DNA of 10,940 bases from Chloroflexota bacterium (GTDB lineage Bacteria; Chloroflexota; Anaerolineae; Anaerolineales; UBA11579): the NCBI GenBank assembly GCA_003486225.1, contig DNGN01000228.1, positions 1-10,940 of the forward strand, read 5' to 3'. Made by a program: the position numbers and the translations under genes. Below the pieces are notes generated by a model that was given only the letters and a program-made list of their open reading frames with translations, searched no databases and was not told the origin of the DNA. Shown in pieces: positions 1 through 6,716 of the stretch (its first letter is position 1; each line of letters begins with the position of its first letter).

Positions 1-36
1 TTTTGCTGCACTCTGGTCCCGGATACTCAATCCTAA

Positions 37-71
37 GACGGGACATCTATCCCCAAAAGGACAGGACATTT
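37..71. repeat. Two-copy tandem motif, possible insertion-sequence end
   Basis: GACGGGACATCT at 37-48 is repeated as GACAGGACATTT at 60-71, 10 of 12 bases identical, with a 23-base period. Repeated GGGACAT-type motifs at such spacing are known from the ends of IS21-like elements, as recalled from family knowledge. No transposase is visible, so this may be a remnant, the edge of an element lying to the left, or chance. A 6-bp inverted repeat GTCCCG (16-21) / CGGGAC (39-44) overlaps the first copy. Confidence 0.3.
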
Positions 72-99
72 GCACATGTGAAAAAACTGAGTTTATAAT
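70..99 (+). promoter_or_regulatory. Promoter of the dtxR-feo operon
   Basis: A perfect -10 hexamer TATAAT lies at 94-99. A weak -35, TTGCAC, lies at 70-75 with an 18-base spacer. Transcription would start near 105-108, inside the inverted repeat at 103-120, leaving a leader of about 45 bases before the dtxR ATG at 153. The -35 overlaps the second copy of the GGACAT repeat. Confidence 0.55.
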
Positions 100-102
100 T
101 AT

Positions 103-120
103 GTTTAGGTATAACATAAC
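103..120. promoter_or_regulatory. Candidate DtxR-family operator over the transcription start
   Basis: An imperfect inverted repeat: the left half GTTTAGGTA pairs with the right half TAACATAAC at 6 of 9 positions. It contains TTAGGT, the half-site word of the DtxR/IdeR consensus, and near its mirror ACATAA. It sits just downstream of the TATAAT box, so a bound repressor would block initiation. Position and half-site fit iron-dependent self-repression by the gene that follows. This is an inference from sequence resemblance. Confidence 0.45.
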
Positions 121-152
121 ATTATTTAAACAATTTTTTGGATAACAAAAAG

Positions 153-830
153 ATGCAAAGTGAAAACGCTGAAATGTATTTGGTCAATCTGGCATTGATC
201 GAAGAAAGTGGTACTCAAACCCCCATCCCGATTCCCCGGCTGGCAGAAGTGTTGGATGTACAGACCGTATCCGCCAACCAGATGATCCGCAAGTTAGAAG
301 AAGAAGGTCTGGTCACCTACCAGCCCTATAAGGGAGTCTCCTTTACAGAGGCTGGCAGCCAGGTAGCAAGAGCGATCATCCGCAACCGCCGCTTATGGGA
401 AGTTTTTTTCGTTGAAAAGCTAAACTTCACTCCCAGCCAGGCGGATGCATTGGCCTGCCGGATGGAACACATCACAGAGACCGAAGTGGCTGTGCGCCTG
501 TCGGATTATCTCAGCCACCCGACCACCTCCCCCACCGGCAAGTACATCCCTCATAGCGATGATCTCGCCAGTCCCCCGGTCGGCCAGCCGCTTACCAGGC
601 TGCATGCTGGCAGCCGGGCAGAAATCGTTGAGGTCAATGTCGATCCCGCCACCAGCGCCTATTTGCACAGTGAAAACCTGGCTCCTGGCAAGATGGTGAC
701 CATGCTGGCAGTCAGCTCTGGCGGAGCAGTTTTGCTGGAAATCGAGTCTCGCAAGATCTCACTCTCACCAGAGATTGCCGCCCGCATCACCATTGCAAAT
801 CCTGAGGGACCCAAACAGTATGCTGCCTAA
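153..830 (+). CDS. DtxR/IdeR-family iron-dependent transcription regulator
   Basis: Predicted cytosolic DNA-binding repressor that senses Fe2+ (or Mn2+) and controls the feo genes behind it. From the ATG at 153 the protein has 225 residues, close to the 226 of DtxR. It has an N-terminal winged helix (about 5-70, with ANQMIRKLEEEGLV as recognition helix), a dimerisation helix region (70-135) and a C-terminal FeoA/SH3-like domain (about 146-216). The primary metal ligands of DtxR are present at the same numbers: C102, E105 and H106 in ACRMEH, plus the methionine of EMYL. The Cys-x-x-Glu-His pattern is the iron-type form, whereas MntR has Glu in place of Cys. The ancillary site is degraded: position 79 is Arg and position 98 is Asp instead of His, though E83 remains. 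A TTG start at 138 would add five residues, but the ATG has a GGAT nine bases upstream and gives the better numbering. feoB starts 95 bases after the stop. Confidence 0.88.
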   Translation: MQSENAEMYLVNLALIEESGTQTPIPIPRLAEVLDVQTVSANQMIRKLEEEGLVTYQPYKGVSFTEAGSQVARAIIRNRRLWEVFFVEKLNFTPSQADALACRMEHITETEVAVRLSDYLSHPTTSPTGKYIPHSDDLASPPVGQPLTRLHAGSRAEIVEVNVDPATSAYLHSENLAPGKMVTMLAVSSGGAVLLEIESRKISLSPEIAARITIANPEGPKQYAA

Positions 831-925
831 CGATGCCATCGCGCTCAAGCTCCACTTCATCAAACAGCCTTTCTGCATCGTGAATTTCAGGCTGAAAATT
901 CGTTAAAGGGTTTCGGTTCCATTCC

Positions 926-2899
926 ATGAACTGCCATACATCTCCTCAAACAACTCTGATCAATCAAAACGGCAGCATTGCCCTGGTTGGTCACCCAAAC
1001 GTTGGGAAATCCGTCATCTTCCAATACCTGACCGGCCAGCGTGTGGTCATTGCGAACTACCCCGGCACCACAGTTGAAATTGCCCGAGGGTCCGCCCAGG
1101 ACTTCCCCAACACCGATTTTATCGATACACCCGGTGTCATCACCTTTCCGTCTCATAGTGATGATGAAGAAGTTACTGCACGGGTTTTATTGGAAGAGCC
1201 GCTAAAAGCAGTGCTGCACGTGGGAGATGCAAAAAATTTACGCCGCACATTACTGCTAACCGTCCAGATCATCGAAATGGGGATCCCGATGGTACTGGCA
1301 CTCAACATGAAAGACGAGGCCGATTCACACGGCATCATTACGGATTACAAACTACTTGGCGACCTGTTAGGTATCCCTGTCGTCCCCACAACGGCCGTCA
1401 GGGGTAACGGCCTGAGGGAATTAAGAAACAATCTACTGGGACCCAGCCTGTCCAATCTAAAAATCCAGTATCCGGAAAATATTGAGAATGCCATCAGCAA
1501 GTGTGCTGCCCTTATTACAGATACCACGCTTTCACCACGTGCTTTAGCCCTGCTTTGGTTATCCCAGGATCCTGCGGCTCAAACCTGGATCTCGGACCAT
1601 TACAGCACAGATACCCTCAACCAATTAAACCTCATCCGGCAAACCGTTTACAGCACCAGCCCATCACCAGTTTTAGAGATCATCCAAAATGTACGGGCCG
1701 ATATTGTCGAACAGATCACCGCAAGATCCATGCAAGCTGCGGGGAACAAAACCGGGAATATTCGTCAAAAACTCGGCAGGCTTTCCACGCACCCGGTTTG
1801 GGGAGCCGGGATTCTTGCCATCGTCTTATTGGCCTTGTATTGGTTTGTCGGGATCTTTGGTGCCGGGACATTGGTAGGCCTGCTGGAAGAGAATCTTTTC
1901 GGAGAGATCATCAATCCATGGGTTATTCAAACAACCACCCAGTTCGTTCCTGGGGGTTTTTGGGCTGACCTTCTGGTCGGTGAGTACGGCTTGTGGACCA
2001 TGGGCATGACCTATGCCCTGGCCCTGATTCTGCCCATCGTTTCAACATTCTTTCTGGCGTTTGGCATGCTGGAGGATTCAGGTTACCTCCCCCGGCTGGC
2101 AGCGCTGAGCAACCAATTATTTCAAAAACTCGGGCTAAATGGGAAGGCTGTTTTACCGATGGTCCTCGGCCTTGGCTGTGTGACTATGGCCACCCTGACT
2201 ACCCGCGTATTGGAAAGCAAAAGGGAAAGATTTCTGGTGACCCTGCTGCTCGCACTGGCAATCCCCTGCTCGGCCCAACTGGGAGTGGTGATGGGCATGC
2301 TGGCAGCAATTTCTCTTTCAGCCACCGCGATTTGGGCAGGGGTGGTCGGTGGTGTGCTGCTGATTGTAGGCTGGCTGGCCGCCAAGCTCACCCCAGGAGA
2401 GCGCACTGAACTGCTCATCGAGATCCCACCCCTTCGCTGGCCGGTTTTTTCCAATGTGCTCTTAAAAACCCTGGCCAGACTGGAATGGTACCTGAAAGAA
2501 GTCATCCCCCTCTTCCTGCTAGGAACTGCGGTCATGTTCATCCTGGATAAAATTGGCTTGTTGCCCTGGCTCAATCAGGCTATGCAGCCTATGGTCGTCA
2601 ACTGGTTGGGGTTACCCGCTGAAGCCAGCGGGGCGTTCCTGATGGGCTTTATGCGGCGCGATTTCGGGGCGACTGGTTTGTTCATTATGGAAGCCCAAGG
2701 ACTTCTGACGGCCCCGCAGGTTGTGGTCGCGATGGTTGCCATCACGCTCTTCATCCCGTGTGTTGCCAGCGTGTTCATGATCGCCCGGGAGAGAGGAAAA
2801 TGGACCGCTGCAGGTATGGTGATCCTCATCTTCCCGCTCGCTTTCATTATCGCTGGTCTGCTCAGCAAACTGCTTCTGCTCTCAGGTTGGGGATTATGA
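926..2899 (+). CDS. feoB: Ferrous iron transport protein B (FeoB)
   Basis: Inner-membrane Fe2+ uptake protein with a GTP-hydrolysing N-terminal domain. Visible G motifs: G1 GHPNVGKS (22-29; His where most FeoBs have Asn), G2 in YPGTTVE (45-51), G3 DTPG (67-70), G4 NMKD (127-130) and a G5-like TTAVRGNG (155-162). A helical linker follows (about 165-285), then a membrane part from about 292 to the end. Family landmarks there are MLEDSGYLPR (381-390), SKRERF (431-436) and GFMRRDFGA (574-582). The two gate motifs read GLGCVTMAT (415-423) and IPCSAQLG (446-453), keeping one cysteine each (C418, C448) but differing from the GCNVPA form of enteric FeoB. At 657 residues it is shorter than the 773 of E. 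coli. The ATG at 926 is the only start in frame after an upstream stop. There is no good Shine-Dalgarno, since AAAGGG lies about 16 bases away. It overlaps the next gene by 4 bases. Confidence 0.95.
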   Translation: MNCHTSPQTTLINQNGSIALVGHPNVGKSVIFQYLTGQRVVIANYPGTTVEIARGSAQDFPNTDFIDTPGVITFPSHSDDEEVTARVLLEEPLKAVLHVGDAKNLRRTLLLTVQIIEMGIPMVLALNMKDEADSHGIITDYKLLGDLLGIPVVPTTAVRGNGLRELRNNLLGPSLSNLKIQYPENIENAISKCAALITDTTLSPRALALLWLSQDPAAQTWISDHYSTDTLNQLNLIRQTVYSTSPSPVLEIIQNVRADIVEQITARSMQAAGNKTGNIRQKLGRLSTHPVWGAGILAIVLLALYWFVGIFGAGTLVGLLEENLFGEIINPWVIQTTTQFVPGGFWADLLVGEYGLWTMGMTYALALILPIVSTFFLAFGMLEDSGYLPRLAALSNQLFQKLGLNGKAVLPMVLGLGCVTMATLTTRVLESKRERFLVTLLLALAIPCSAQLGVVMGMLAAISLSATAIWAGVVGGVLLIVGWLAAKLTPGERTELLIEIPPLRWPVFSNVLLKTLARLEWYLKEVIPLFLLGTAVMFILDKIGLLPWLNQAMQPMVVNWLGLPAEASGAFLMGFMRRDFGATGLFIMEAQGLLTAPQVVVAMVAITLFIPCVASVFMIARERGKWTAAGMVILIFPLAFIIAGLLSKLLLLSGWGL

Positions 2900-3129
2900 C
2901 AACTAGTCAAAAGATCTCCTGCCCGGTTTGTGGGCACCAATATTTCCCCAGCATCCAGGGCTGCGCGAGTTGCCCTCTCCACCAGGGGTGTAGCCTGACC
3001 TGCTGCCCATCCTGCGGACATACCACTGTAGATCCCAGTCGTTCAAAGTTGGCCAACCTGGCTTCAAAATGGATGAAAGGCTGGAATAAATCCCTTCCCC
3101 TCGATAAAACTGGCGAACACGAGAGATAA
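2896..3129 (+). CDS. Small eight-cysteine zinc-ribbon-like protein of the Feo operon
   Basis: A 77-residue protein whose ATG overlaps the feoB stop (ATGA), implying translational coupling. Eight cysteines are packed into residues 9-40: CPVC (9, 12), CASC (23, 26), C32, CC (36, 37) and C40 in CPSCGH. Three CxxC units plus two extra cysteines suggest two zinc or iron sites, or an Fe-S site. The C-terminal half (about 48-77) is basic and tryptophan-containing, without a membrane segment. Small Cys-rich proteins are known companions of FeoB (FeoC; Cys-rich FeoB-associated membrane proteins), but this one has no transmembrane helix and does not match the winged-helix FeoC. From the context it could hand Fe2+ to or from FeoB, or sense metal or redox state. 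The function is unproved. I recall similar proteins in other Feo loci but cannot name a family. Confidence 0.75.
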   Translation: MTTSQKISCPVCGHQYFPSIQGCASCPLHQGCSLTCCPSCGHTTVDPSRSKLANLASKWMKGWNKSLPLDKTGEHER

Positions 3130-3134
3130 TTCAA

Positions 3135-3422
3135 ATGGTCAAACGGAACATTTTTCGCAAACCCAATCAAGCCACCATTACCCAAAACCAAACGGGCTTT
3201 CTCACCCCTTTGGCGCATATCTTGCCGGGCGGGGTGGCACAAATGGTTTCCTTTGATGAAAAGCTACCGCCCAACCGCAGAATACAGCTGGTTGCCTACG
3301 GGCTTTCTCCTGGAATCCGGGTTGAAGTGCTGCAGCAATCGCCTGTCACCATCATACGGATTGAGAATACTGAACTGGCATTAGAAAAAGATCTGGCAAA
3401 AAGCGTTTTATGTCAAGCCTGA
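3135..3422 (+). CDS. feoA: FeoA-domain protein
   Basis: A 95-residue cytosolic protein with a single FeoA/SH3-like beta-barrel, thought to bind FeoB and support its activity. The core runs from about residue 32 to 90. The typical turn YGLSPGIRVEV (55-65) is followed by a strand pair ending in IRIENTELAL (74-83). The first 30 residues are a basic, Gln/Asn-rich extension beyond the usual compact FeoA of about 75-85 residues. The start ATG lies 5 bases after the stop of the Cys-rich gene, with GAGAG about 9 bases upstream. The order regulator-feoB-Cys-rich-feoA is reversed compared with the common feoA-feoB arrangement. A hairpin begins about 45 bases after the stop. Confidence 0.85.
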   Translation: MVKRNIFRKPNQATITQNQTGFLTPLAHILPGGVAQMVSFDEKLPPNRRIQLVAYGLSPGIRVEVLQQSPVTIIRIENTELALEKDLAKSVLCQA

Positions 3423-3466
3423 TCGAGTATGCCACCCAGTCTCTTACTGAAAATTAAACCCAACTG

Positions 3467-3488
3467 GGAGATGGCAGTAACCATCTCC
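3467..3488 (+). terminator. Hairpin closing the feo operon
   Basis: GGAGATGG (3467-3474) pairs perfectly with CCATCTCC (3481-3488) around the six-base loop CAGTAA. It lies between feoA and the promoter of the next gene. It lacks a downstream T-run (TGATTAAATA follows), so it is either a weak terminator or an mRNA 3'-end protecting hairpin. Confidence 0.5.
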
Positions 3489-3537
3489 TGATTAAATAAC
3501 GGATTAAATCATCAAGCGCCGAGGGGGAAACGGAGCA

Positions 3538-3566
3538 TTGCCCAAGTACTATCAATATAGTACAAT
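3538..3566 (+). promoter_or_regulatory. Promoter of the MFS transporter gene
   Basis: A -35 box TTGCCC (3538-3543) and a -10 box TACAAT (3561-3566, five of six consensus bases) are separated by the ideal 17 bases. The predicted start near 3573 gives a leader of about 24 bases. An inverted repeat occupies the whole spacer. Confidence 0.65.
3546..3563. promoter_or_regulatory. Operator-like palindrome in the promoter spacer
   Basis: GTACTAT (3546-3552) and ATAGTAC (3557-3563) form a perfect 7-bp inverted repeat around CAAT. It fills the space between the -35 and -10 boxes and covers the first three bases of the -10. This is the usual place for a repressor such as those of the TetR, MarR, PadR or GntR families, which commonly control drug-efflux genes. 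The regulator is not encoded in this window. Confidence 0.6.
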
Positions 3567-3596
3567 CCAAAGATTAGTAAATCTACCAGGCACAAA

Positions 3597-4835
3597 ATGA
3601 TGCAAAATCAATCAAATAAGAAGAATATCGCCATTTTATTTATCACGCTTGTCATCATTATGATGGGCTTTGGAATGATCATCCCGGTCATTCCATTTTT
3701 GGTAACTGAGTTTGGCGCTAGCGGCCAGGAACTTGGGCTGCTCATGGCGATCTATGCCTTGATGCAGCTGATCTTCTCCCCCATGTGGGGTGAACTCTCA
3801 GACCGTTACGGGCGCCGACCAATCATCCTTTTGGGGCTGATTGGCAACGGGTTATCCATGCTGCTGATGGGGTTGGCTTCTGAACTCTGGATGCTGTTCG
3901 CAGCGCGTGTGCTTTCGGGGCTGCTGGCCTCAGCCACATTACCCACGGCATATGCTTATGTCAGCGACAGCACCTCCGAAGAAGATCGCGGTGGGGGCAT
4001 GGGAATCATGGGTGCCGCTATGGGCGTCGGGATGGTGATCGGCCCAGGCTTCAGCGGTCTGCTGGCAGAATACTCCCTCTCGTTACCCTTTTTTGTGGGA
4101 GCCATTCTTTCCTTAGGGGCTATCACGGTGGTGTATTTCTTTCTTCCCGAATCCCTCGGTTTGGAAAACCGCAAGCAAACCACCGATATCAATTTACGCC
4201 ACCAATTTAATGAGATGTGGCAGGGCCTGGTCGGTCCGCTCGGATTCCTGTTGCTACTCGCCTTCCTGATCAGCTTCGGGCTGACCAATTTTGAGGGTAT
4301 TTTTGGCCTATATATGGCCTTGCGCTTCGATTACAGTGCCGGCGATGTTGGCTTGATCCTCACTCTGATCGGGCTAATCTCAGCTCTTGCCCAGGGCTTC
4401 CTGACCGGGTTCATCACCAAAAAGTGGGGAGAAGTTGCCCTGATCAAGTTTTCGATGCTGGGCAGTTCTGTCGGTTTCCTGCTCATGCTGACAGCCCGGG
4501 ATTTGCCTTCCATCCTGCTCACAGTGAGCTTCTTCATTTTCTCAAATGCCATGATCCGCCCTGGGGTTTCTTCCTTGATCTCAAAACGAGCCACGATCGG
4601 ACAGGGCATCGCGATGGGGCTTAACAACTCATTCATGAGTCTTGGACGTGTGGTGGGACCCTTACTGGCAGGAACTCTGATTGATATCAACCTGAACCTT
4701 CCCTACATCAGCGGTAGTTTGATCACAATGGTTGGATTTATCCTCTGCTTGTTTCTGCTCAAACCCGCAGCATCAAATACAACAGACCCCAAAGAAGTCT
4801 CAGAGCTGCCTACAGTTCCCACGAGCCTGGATTAA
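3597..4835 (+). CDS. MFS multidrug-efflux-type transporter (DHA1-like)
   Basis: A 412-residue inner-membrane secondary transporter with about 12 hydrophobic segments, probably a proton-driven exporter of drugs or other small compounds. The family motif A, GELSDRYGRRP (65-75), lies in the first cytoplasmic loop. RVLSGL (104-109) matches the start of motif B. The antiporter-type motif C is present as a Gly-rich stretch ending GPGFSG (149-154). A polar central loop (about 186-208) separates the two six-helix halves. This is the pattern of TetA/Bmr/MdtG-like DHA1 transporters. The substrate cannot be read from sequence. Two ATGs stand in tandem (3597 and 3600), and only a weak AGG at 3588-3590 precedes them. 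It is a single-gene unit, with a hairpin before it and a bidirectional terminator just after the stop. Iron or siderophore export is possible given the feo neighbours but is not supported by any motif. Confidence 0.87.
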   Translation: MMQNQSNKKNIAILFITLVIIMMGFGMIIPVIPFLVTEFGASGQELGLLMAIYALMQLIFSPMWGELSDRYGRRPIILLGLIGNGLSMLLMGLASELWMLFAARVLSGLLASATLPTAYAYVSDSTSEEDRGGGMGIMGAAMGVGMVIGPGFSGLLAEYSLSLPFFVGAILSLGAITVVYFFLPESLGLENRKQTTDINLRHQFNEMWQGLVGPLGFLLLLAFLISFGLTNFEGIFGLYMALRFDYSAGDVGLILTLIGLISALAQGFLTGFITKKWGEVALIKFSMLGSSVGFLLMLTARDLPSILLTVSFFIFSNAMIRPGVSSLISKRATIGQGIAMGLNNSFMSLGRVVGPLLAGTLIDINLNLPYISGSLITMVGFILCLFLLKPAASNTTDPKEVSELPTVPTSLD

Positions 4836-4876
4836 ATAAAAAGAGAGGCGCTGTATTTGCACCTCTCTCATCTTTT
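4836..4876. terminator. Bidirectional terminator between the MFS gene and cofC
   Basis: AGAGAGG (4842-4848) pairs with CCTCTCT (4862-4868), with a further GC/GC pair inside the loop. On the plus strand the stem is followed by CATCTTTT. On the minus strand it is followed by the complement of AAATAAAAA, which is a T-run. It therefore serves both convergent genes. Confidence 0.75.
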
Positions 4877-4890
4877 AAACTGCTGAAAAC

Positions 4891-5586
4891 TTAATTGTCG
4901 CTCCCCAGAGAACCATTCGAAATCAGTTCTGTGTAGTATCCGACATGACCGGCTTTGTGTTCATCATTTTCATCTGAATGGGTCCATTCATCAATCTGGC
5001 CATTCAAGAAGGAAAGGTCTTCCGGTAGATCAACATCCCTTGCGAGCGAGGGCAGCTCAATGATCTCTGTTTTAATGCCTTTAACCTGAGCCTGGTTGAC
5101 ATGCCGGAAAAATGAGTTTTCACCAAAGCTGTAAGCCAGTGCCCCCGGGGGTTTGATCAGCATCGCATTGGTTCCTTGCTGGCGATGATCCGGGGCAATA
5201 ACCAAACAGTTGGGGGATTTGGAGGCTGCGACCATCACCCGGACATCTTCCGCGGTCATCTGAGGAAGGTCTGCTGGCAGTACCAGAACCCCAGCAGCAG
5301 AATACAGCCTGGCCACTGCCGTGGCGCGGGCCAGCGCAATATTCAGGTGCGGTGCCCCATCTTCCAGCACTGTACGTGCGCCATGCAGACGAGCAATCGC
5401 CAGAGCCTCCGGGTCCCGGCTCACAACCAGCACCTGCTCCAGCTCCGGGAGTTGGGTAATGGTATTTAAAGTATGAACCAGTAATTTTTTATTTAGTGCT
5501 GCACGCTGATTTTCTGTTAGTACGCCAGATAGACGTGATTTTCCCCTTCGTAATGGTTTTACAGGGATGATGGCCCACAATGTCAT
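4891..5586 (-). CDS. cofC: F420 side-chain guanylyltransferase (CofC/FbiD)
   Basis: Cytosolic nucleotidyltransferase that joins GTP to the three-carbon phosphoacid destined to become the F420 linker: 2-phospho-L-lactate in methanogens (CofC), phosphoenolpyruvate in mycobacteria (FbiD). The motifs are an N-terminal nucleotide loop in IIPVKPLRRGKSRL (6-19), the metal-binding LPADLP (103-108), a ribose/base region DHRQQGTNAML (133-143), FGENSFFRH (154-162) and the closing DVDLPEDL (184-191). The usual family length of about 200-215 is exceeded by a polar, acidic tail of some 36 residues (196-231) with no recognisable match. The substrate cannot be decided from sequence; the nearby FbiB-like nitroreductase leans towards PEP. 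The ATG is preceded by AGAAAGGA with 9 bases of spacing. It is last in the F420 operon, 106 bases after cofD, and ends at the bidirectional terminator. Confidence 0.9.
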   Translation of the reverse strand: MTLWAIIPVKPLRRGKSRLSGVLTENQRAALNKKLLVHTLNTITQLPELEQVLVVSRDPEALAIARLHGARTVLEDGAPHLNIALARATAVARLYSAAGVLVLPADLPQMTAEDVRVMVAASKSPNCLVIAPDHRQQGTNAMLIKPPGALAYSFGENSFFRHVNQAQVKGIKTEIIELPSLARDVDLPEDLSFLNGQIDEWTHSDENDEHKAGHVGYYTELISNGSLGSDN

Positions 5587-5692
5587 TCAGGTTTTTCCTT
5601 TCTAACGAGCATGATTGATGCAAGATCCAAAATACTTCCTAGCAAAACGGCTCATCAAAGAATTTTTCTGCGATTTTGGTAATTCCAATGTT

Positions 5693-6613
5693 TTAACCAA
5701 GTTTTCTCGCAAAGGATAAAACCTCTTCTGCCAACGAATATCGTTGCTCTCTCTCCAGCATTATTGTATCAGTAAATAGGAAAGGTTGACTTAAAAATTT
5801 TGTTAGATTTTTATCTGAGCGGTCCAATACAAAACCCTTCAATAAACTGCCGTAATGTTGGGCAACTGCCAGGGCAGAAGGTTCTATCTCCAATTCCATA
5901 AACATTTTTGCTGCCGGGCCTTTCACAACTTTGCCCCCGATCAGGGGCGAGACCGCCACCACGGGCTTCTGCTCAAGGGCTGTTCTGATTCCCGGGACAC
6001 CCAGGATCGGGTCGATACTCACCCAGGGATTCGATGGACAGATCACAATCACATCTGCCGCAGCGATAGCCTCAAGCACTCCTGGGGCTGGTTTTGAGCG
6101 CAGGATGTTGGCAAAGCGGAAACCAGTGACTTGGGGTTCGCAGCGCCGGGCAACGAAGTAATCCTGAAATTCCAATTCACCTTCTTCCGTGAGTACAATT
6201 GTGGGGACTGGGTCATCACTCATGGGCAAGATCGTGCTGGAAATTCCCCATCGTCGGCAAAAATCGGCTGTGATCCGGCTTAAGGGTTCACCCCCGCGTA
6301 ATCTTCGGGTGCGTTCCAGATGGGTAGCCAGGTCTTTATCTCCCAGCCGGAACCATGTGGGACCACCCAGGACGTCAAGTTCCTCGAAGGCAGTCCAGCT
6401 TTCCGCAACCCGTCCCCAGCCCGTTTCGGGGTTCTGCATGCCAGCCAGGTTGTAGCACACCGTATCCAGGTCAGGGCAGATATACAGACCAAAGTGTTCA
6501 AAATCATCCCCGGTGTTGACAATTACGGTCAGATCTCCGGGTGCCAAAATCCCGGCTAAACCATCGGCCAGTTTTGCCCCGCCGACACCACCAGCCAACG
6601 CAACAATGTTCAT
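5693..6613 (-). CDS. cofD: Phospho-lactate/PEP transferase making F420-0 (CofD/FbiA)
   Basis: Cytosolic transferase that moves the phosphoacid moiety from the guanosine diphosphate intermediate made by CofC onto the hydroxyl of Fo, giving F420-0 (or dehydro-F420-0) and GMP. At 306 residues it has the normal family length. Landmarks in order: GGVGGAKL (8-15, nucleotide-binding loop), [11 protein letters not shown] (33-43, Fo and metal contact region), [12 protein letters not shown] (87-98), [10 protein letters not shown] (131-140) and [13 protein letters not shown] (192-204). All are intact, so the enzyme should be active. The ATG at 6613 has a strong GGAGGGAG about 10 bases upstream. Just before that lies a small inverted repeat, CCAGG-AATCA-CCTGG in the mRNA, that overlaps the ribosome site. 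The nitroreductase gene ends 103 bases upstream. Confidence 0.95.
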   Translation of the reverse strand: MNIVALAGGVGGAKLADGLAGILAPGDLTVIVNTGDDFEHFGLYICPDLDTVCYNLAGMQNPETGWGRVAESWTAFEELDVLGGPTWFRLGDKDLATHLERTRRLRGGEPLSRITADFCRRWGISSTILPMSDDPVPTIVLTEEGELEFQDYFVARRCEPQVTGFRFANILRSKPAPGVLEAIAAADVIVICPSNPWVSIDPILGVPGIRTALEQKPVVAVSPLIGGKVVKGPAAKMFMELEIEPSALAVAQHYGSLLKGFVLDRSDKNLTKFLSQPFLFTDTIMLEREQRYSLAEEVLSFARKLG

Positions 6614-6716
6614 TGGATCGCCACTCCCTCCAGGTGATTCCTGGATTTAATTAGAACCAGCCCCATACCTGACACGCCAACCCGGATGATAGCACAAACC
6701 GCATCCTCAAAGCTAA

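Noticed and set aside
16..44. GTCCCG / CGGGAC hairpin at the left edge as a terminator of an upstream gene
   Set aside because: A 17-base loop and no T-run on either side; the upstream gene is not visible.
831..880. Inverted repeat CGATGC (831-836) / GCATCG (875-880) between dtxR and feoB
   Set aside because: Only six pairs with a loop of 38 bases and no T-run; expected by chance and not a convincing terminator.
1501..1968. Long alternative frames inside feoB, cofD, cofE and ssnA
   Set aside because: They lie wholly within genes with clear family motifs in another frame and show no recognisable protein features.
3429..3491. A 20-residue reading frame just after feoA (starts MPPSLLLK)
   Set aside because: No ribosome-binding site, no family resemblance, and it overlaps the hairpin that closes the feo operon. 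Most likely chance.
5587..5692. Possible internal promoter between cofD and cofC
   Set aside because: The best boxes on the minus strand (TTGATG, 18 bases, TATTTT) match the consensus at only four of six positions each.
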